Assembly (NCBI GenBank): GCA_947307055.1
Contig: CAMZHX010000001.1
Location: forward strand, 124,001 to 188,000
Direction: 5' to 3'
Length of the DNA: 64,000 nucleotides
Source of the DNA: an uncultured Selenomonadales bacterium
Lineage (GTDB): Bacteria; Bacillota; Negativicutes; Selenomonadales; Selenomonadaceae
Positions 61,633-64,000 of the stretch are shown here, one piece after another (the first letter of the stretch is position 1; each line of letters begins with the position of its first letter). The notes under the pieces are model-generated. The model searched no databases. It saw only the letters and a program-made list of their open reading frames with translations, and was not told the origin of the DNA. Both the position numbers and the translations under genes were made by a program.

Positions 61633-62259
61633 ATGAGACATAAAAAATTTTTCGCGGGGATAATATCGGCGGCTATGCTTTTCACCACAAGTTCAACTTT
61701 CGCGCAAGCTTGGGAAGATGGCGAAGTCATTACCGAAGTCCCGACGGAAATTTATATGTGGGTGCAGTCGACGCCGCGAGCAAATTATTGGTTCAATCAT
61801 CAGGCGGCGGGCTATCGAATCAAAGAAGACGGCACGTTGGATTTGAATACGTTGATGGTGCCGGCGATTTATCTTTACGACAACATTCAGGTTGAAGACG
61901 TGATTCAAAAACGACGCTGGAAAAAACTCCCAACACGCGGCTATAATAAACTCGTCGGGCGTTCGGAGCTTTTGAAGTTCGATTTAAAAAATATGACGGT
62001 GCAAGTTGTCGAGAAAACCGATTTGGACGACACGTGGGGAGCTTTGGATAAAGATACGCCAGGCGAGCCGGTCGAATTGAAATCCCTTTCGGACAAAGAT
62101 GTTATGTACAAATTTTATCGGGCGATATTGGCTTGGGCAAAGGATCATAACGAATTGATAATCGGGCGGTCAAAAGGCATTTTGAGCGACGAGGACGGCG
62201 ACCTGCCGATAAATCAAGTCCCGATAAATAAAATTTTCATTCCGCCCGCCACCCCTTGA
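61633..62259 (+). CDS. Exported protein of unknown function
   Basis: 208 residues from the ATG at 61633 (AAAGG nine bases upstream; an ATG three codons earlier is less well placed). A clear signal peptide ends after TSSTFAQA. The mature part is rich in Trp, Tyr and Asp, with IYMWVQSTPRANYWFNH and a Lys/Arg-rich KRRWKKLP segment, and seems to be a beta-type periplasmic domain of the kind that records a variable's value. No family recognised. It has its own promoter. Confidence 0.7.
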   Translation: MRHKKFFAGIISAAMLFTTSSTFAQAWEDGEVITEVPTEIYMWVQSTPRANYWFNHQAAGYRIKEDGTLDLNTLMVPAIYLYDNIQVEDVIQKRRWKKLPTRGYNKLVGRSELLKFDLKNMTVQVVEKTDLDDTWGALDKDTPGEPVELKSLSDKDVMYKFYRAILAWAKDHNELIIGRSKGILSDEDGDLPINQVPINKIFIPPATP

Positions 62260-62267
62260 AAATTTTC

Positions 62268-62296
62268 TTGACAGCAAAGTTTTAGAATGATAAACT
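62268..62296 (+). promoter_or_regulatory. tRNA-Ser promoter
   Basis: TTGACA, 17-base spacer and TAAACT, with the -10 box ending 13 bases before the tRNA. Confidence 0.75.
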
Positions 62297-62309
62297 GCGC
62301 TTGCTTTGC

Positions 62310-62398
62310 GGAGAGTTGTCCGAGCGGCTTAAGGAGCACGACTGGAAATCGTGTGTTGCGTTGATAGCGCACCGAGGGTTCAAATCCCTCACTCTCCG
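62310..62398 (+). tRNA. tRNA-Ser (anticodon GGA)
   Basis: Acceptor arms GGAGAGT and ACTCTCC pair fully, the D-arm reads CCGAGCGG, the anticodon stem CACGA/TCGTG encloses CTGGAAA (anticodon GGA), a long variable arm (GCG...CGC type) is present, and the T-arm holds GGTTCAAATCC. Discriminator G at 62398 and an encoded CCA follow (62399-62401). It decodes UCC/UCU. The order tRNA-Ser, SRP RNA, dnaX is conserved in Firmicutes. Confidence 0.97.
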
Positions 62399-62413
62399 CC
62401 AGAATTGCAATTA

Positions 62414-62443
62414 GTGACGCGCAATGCGCAATGAAAATATAAT
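62414..62443 (+). promoter_or_regulatory. SRP RNA promoter with heptamer units in the spacer
   Basis: GTGACG and TATAAT are 18 bases apart; CAATGCG units (62417-62434) fill much of the spacer. Confidence 0.55.
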
Positions 62444-62450
62444 TGAGTTT

Positions 62451-62592
62451 CAGCTGTGAACGCAGAGACTTGGTTCGCCGAACGTAAAACTGTACTGACA
62501 ATCTCGCCAGGGCATACGCAGCAACGAGAGGTTATTGTAGCGCAGCTTCGGATCTGGGTCAGGTCTTTGCGTTGACAGCTGGAATTTTTTTT
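62451..62592 (+). ncRNA. ffs: Signal recognition particle RNA
   Basis: Scaffold of the particle that targets nascent membrane proteins with Ffh. The ends pair strongly: CAGCTGT, AACGCA and AGAC at the 5' side with their complements at the 3' side (62565-62582), followed by an eight-base T-run as terminator. Near the middle, CTCG...CGAG encloses CCAGG and AGCAAC, the two conserved strands of the Ffh-binding loop. The apical part reads GC-ATAC-GC instead of the usual CC-GGAA-GG. The identification also rests on position between tRNA-Ser and dnaX. Confidence 0.78.
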
Positions 62593-62608
62593 GCACGGAG
62601 GAAAATTT

Positions 62609-64000
62609 ATGGCTTACGAGGCATTATATACACGCGGCAGACCAAAAACGCTGTCACAACTAATCGGGCAGGAACACATCTCAAACGCTTTGACACGAGC
62701 CATTTCGAGCAACAGACTTTCGCACGCTTACTTATTGGTCGGCACGCGCGGCACCGGTAAAACTTCTACGGCGCGACTTTTAGCCAAAGCTATGAATTGC
62801 GATAGAGTTCACGCCGCGCAACTTGACGGCCGCCCGCTCGAAAAAAAAGAAATCCCCTGCAATAGATGCGAATCATGCAGAGCCTTCGACACTTCGCCCG
62901 ATAACGTCGAATTCGACGCCGCGTCAAATCGTTCAGTCGAGGACGTCACGCGCCTTTTGTCGACGGCTTACCTTGCGCCACTGCGCGCCCGCGTCAAAAC
63001 ATTCATAATCGACGAAGTGCACATGTTGTCGTTCGAGGCCGTCAACTCAATCCTAAAACTAATCGAAGAGCCGCCGCCCAATGTGGCATTTTTTTTAGCG
63101 ACGACCGAATTAAACAAAGTGCCAATGACAATCCGTTCGCGTTGCCAAGTGCTAAACTTCCGACTGATTCCGCAAGCAGTAATCGCGCAGTATCTCGCGA
63201 CCCTCGCAAGAAGATTGAATGTCGGCTTGCAAGAGGAAGCTGCTAAAAAAATTGCGCGGCTCGCTGAAGGTTCCATGCGCGACGCCATGACTTATCTTGA
63301 CCAGTGCTACGCTATGGCGGACAAGGAAATCACATTGGAAAATGTCAACGAAACGCTCGGTCTTATCTCTGACGAAAACCTTGACGAAATAATTTCCGCC
63401 GTCAAAGCTAAGGACAGAGCCGCCGTCGGTCGCGCCGTCACTCAAGCTTTTAGTTCGGGCTTGGCGGCAAATGTTATCGCCGAATCTCTGATAACGCGGC
63501 TCAGGGATATTGAATTCGACATGCTCGAACGCGACGAAAAAAATTTTGCCGAGCTCGATAACTTCATCGACGCGCTAAGGAAATCTATCGGCGAAATGTT
63601 CGGCTCCGGAATTCCAGATATTATTTTGGAAATGACGCTTATGAAACTTGCCGCGCCCGTGCAGAATTTTGTTATGACGACGCCCGCGCAGATTTCTGCG
63701 CCGCCTAATGAAAATCTTGACGCAGGGCAAAAAATTTTCTATCATACGGCTAATTCATTGAGCGAGGATAAAAGTTTAAGCTTTGCTCTCAGCAAGGCGA
63801 TTGTCACGAAATTTGCGGGCGATACTCTGACTTTGGGATTTAAATCAGCGGCTATAGCTAACGAGTTCAAAAAAAGTCAGACGCAGTTTGAAGAGGCAAT
63901 GGCGCAATCCGCTAATCGTGCAATAAAAATTTCCGTCGAGGTCGATGAAAATTTATTGCCGCCCGCTGTAAATAATCTTGCCGAGCCCGCTCGCTCAAAT
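62609..64000 (+). CDS. dnaX: DNA polymerase III subunit gamma/tau (5' part)
   Basis: Clamp-loader ATPase; 464 codons are seen and the frame runs off the right edge. GGAGG lies eight bases before the ATG. AAA+ motifs: LIGQEHISNAL, Walker A GTRGTGKTSTARLL, a zinc knuckle with CNRCESC after AMNC, Walker B FIIDEVHML, the arginine-finger SRC motif and sensor 2 GSMRDAMTYLDQ. Domain III continues to about residue 360, followed by the linker and the start of the tau region. No frameshift slippery A-run was noticed in the visible part. Confidence 0.97.
   Translation, partial: MAYEALYTRGRPKTLSQLIGQEHISNALTRAISSNRLSHAYLLVGTRGTGKTSTARLLAKAMNCDRVHAAQLDGRPLEKKEIPCNRCESCRAFDTSPDNVEFDAASNRSVEDVTRLLSTAYLAPLRARVKTFIIDEVHMLSFEAVNSILKLIEEPPPNVAFFLATTELNKVPMTIRSRCQVLNFRLIPQAVIAQYLATLARRLNVGLQEEAAKKIARLAEGSMRDAMTYLDQCYAMADKEITLENVNETLGLISDENLDEIISAVKAKDRAAVGRAVTQAFSSGLAANVIAESLITRLRDIEFDMLERDEKNFAELDNFIDALRKSIGEMFGSGIPDIILEMTLMKLAAPVQNFVMTTPAQISAPPNENLDAGQKIFYHTANSLSEDKSLSFALSKAIVTKFAGDTLTLGFKSAAIANEFKKSQTQFEEAMAQSANRAIKISVEVDENLLPPAVNNLAEPARSN

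Overview
The window looks like a chromosomal segment of a Negativicutes (Selenomonadales-type) bacterium, that is, a Firmicute with an outer membrane. An SLH-domain porin (9944-11218) and an LPS heptose epimerase (54115-55071) point to a diderm envelope. The gene orders tRNA-Ser / SRP RNA / dnaX (62310-64000) and cysS / mrnC / rlmB / yacP (41964-45547) are classic Firmicutes orders. Host genes share a strong style (runs of AAAATTTT, GTCGAC, GCG-rich codons, frequent TTG and GTG starts, ATGA/GTGA overlaps). No species is claimed.

Layout. 1-2120: glycogen branching enzyme, followed by the start of another gene. 2271-7464: a very large double-sensor hybrid histidine kinase and a diguanylate-cyclase response regulator. 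7483-9866: a DUF4422 glycan protein, a small unknown and QueH. 9944-11218: SLH porin. 11463-14337: FkbM-like protein, MeaB GTPase and an HPr-like protein lacking the phospho-histidine. 14414-20954: GtrA, a ChbG/HpnK-type deacetylase, RfbD, a UDG-like protein and three cobalamin genes (cbiB, cobH, cobB). 20944-24509: two tandem Uma2-family nucleases, then hom-thrB. 24592-27873: a large Hsp70/actin-fold protein with a Ser-Asp linker. 28016-41713: a compositionally foreign three-gene island of SNF2 helicase, N6-adenine methylase and DEAD helicase/DUF1998/nuclease. 41964-47196: cysS cluster and an IF2_N-domain protein. 47262-51485: PBP, TelA and XpaC/TM2 operon. 51651-53240: MTHFR-like gene and a small gene graveyard. 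53306-57899: cinA, hldD, sucD, leuA. 58008-62259: a small membrane protein, four tandem amino-acid binding lipoproteins and an exported protein. 62310-64000: tRNA-Ser, SRP RNA and the 5' part of dnaX.

The most distinctive points are: (1) a DISARM-like defence island read on the minus strand, with an Hsp70-like ATPase gene immediately downstream; (2) a dispersed family of 7-bp-period tandem repeats, some folded as about 75-bp inverted repeats, that sit at gene borders, overlap stop codons, supply ribosome-binding or -35 sequences, and in one case are inserted in frame (25 codons) inside cobB; (3) a histidine kinase made of two complete sensor halves, the first carrying a phospho-acceptor domain whose histidine is replaced; (4) an HPr paralogue without its catalytic histidine.

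Coordinates, motifs, promoters and frames were read directly. Function names rest on recognised family motifs. No database search, composition calculation or folding program was run.
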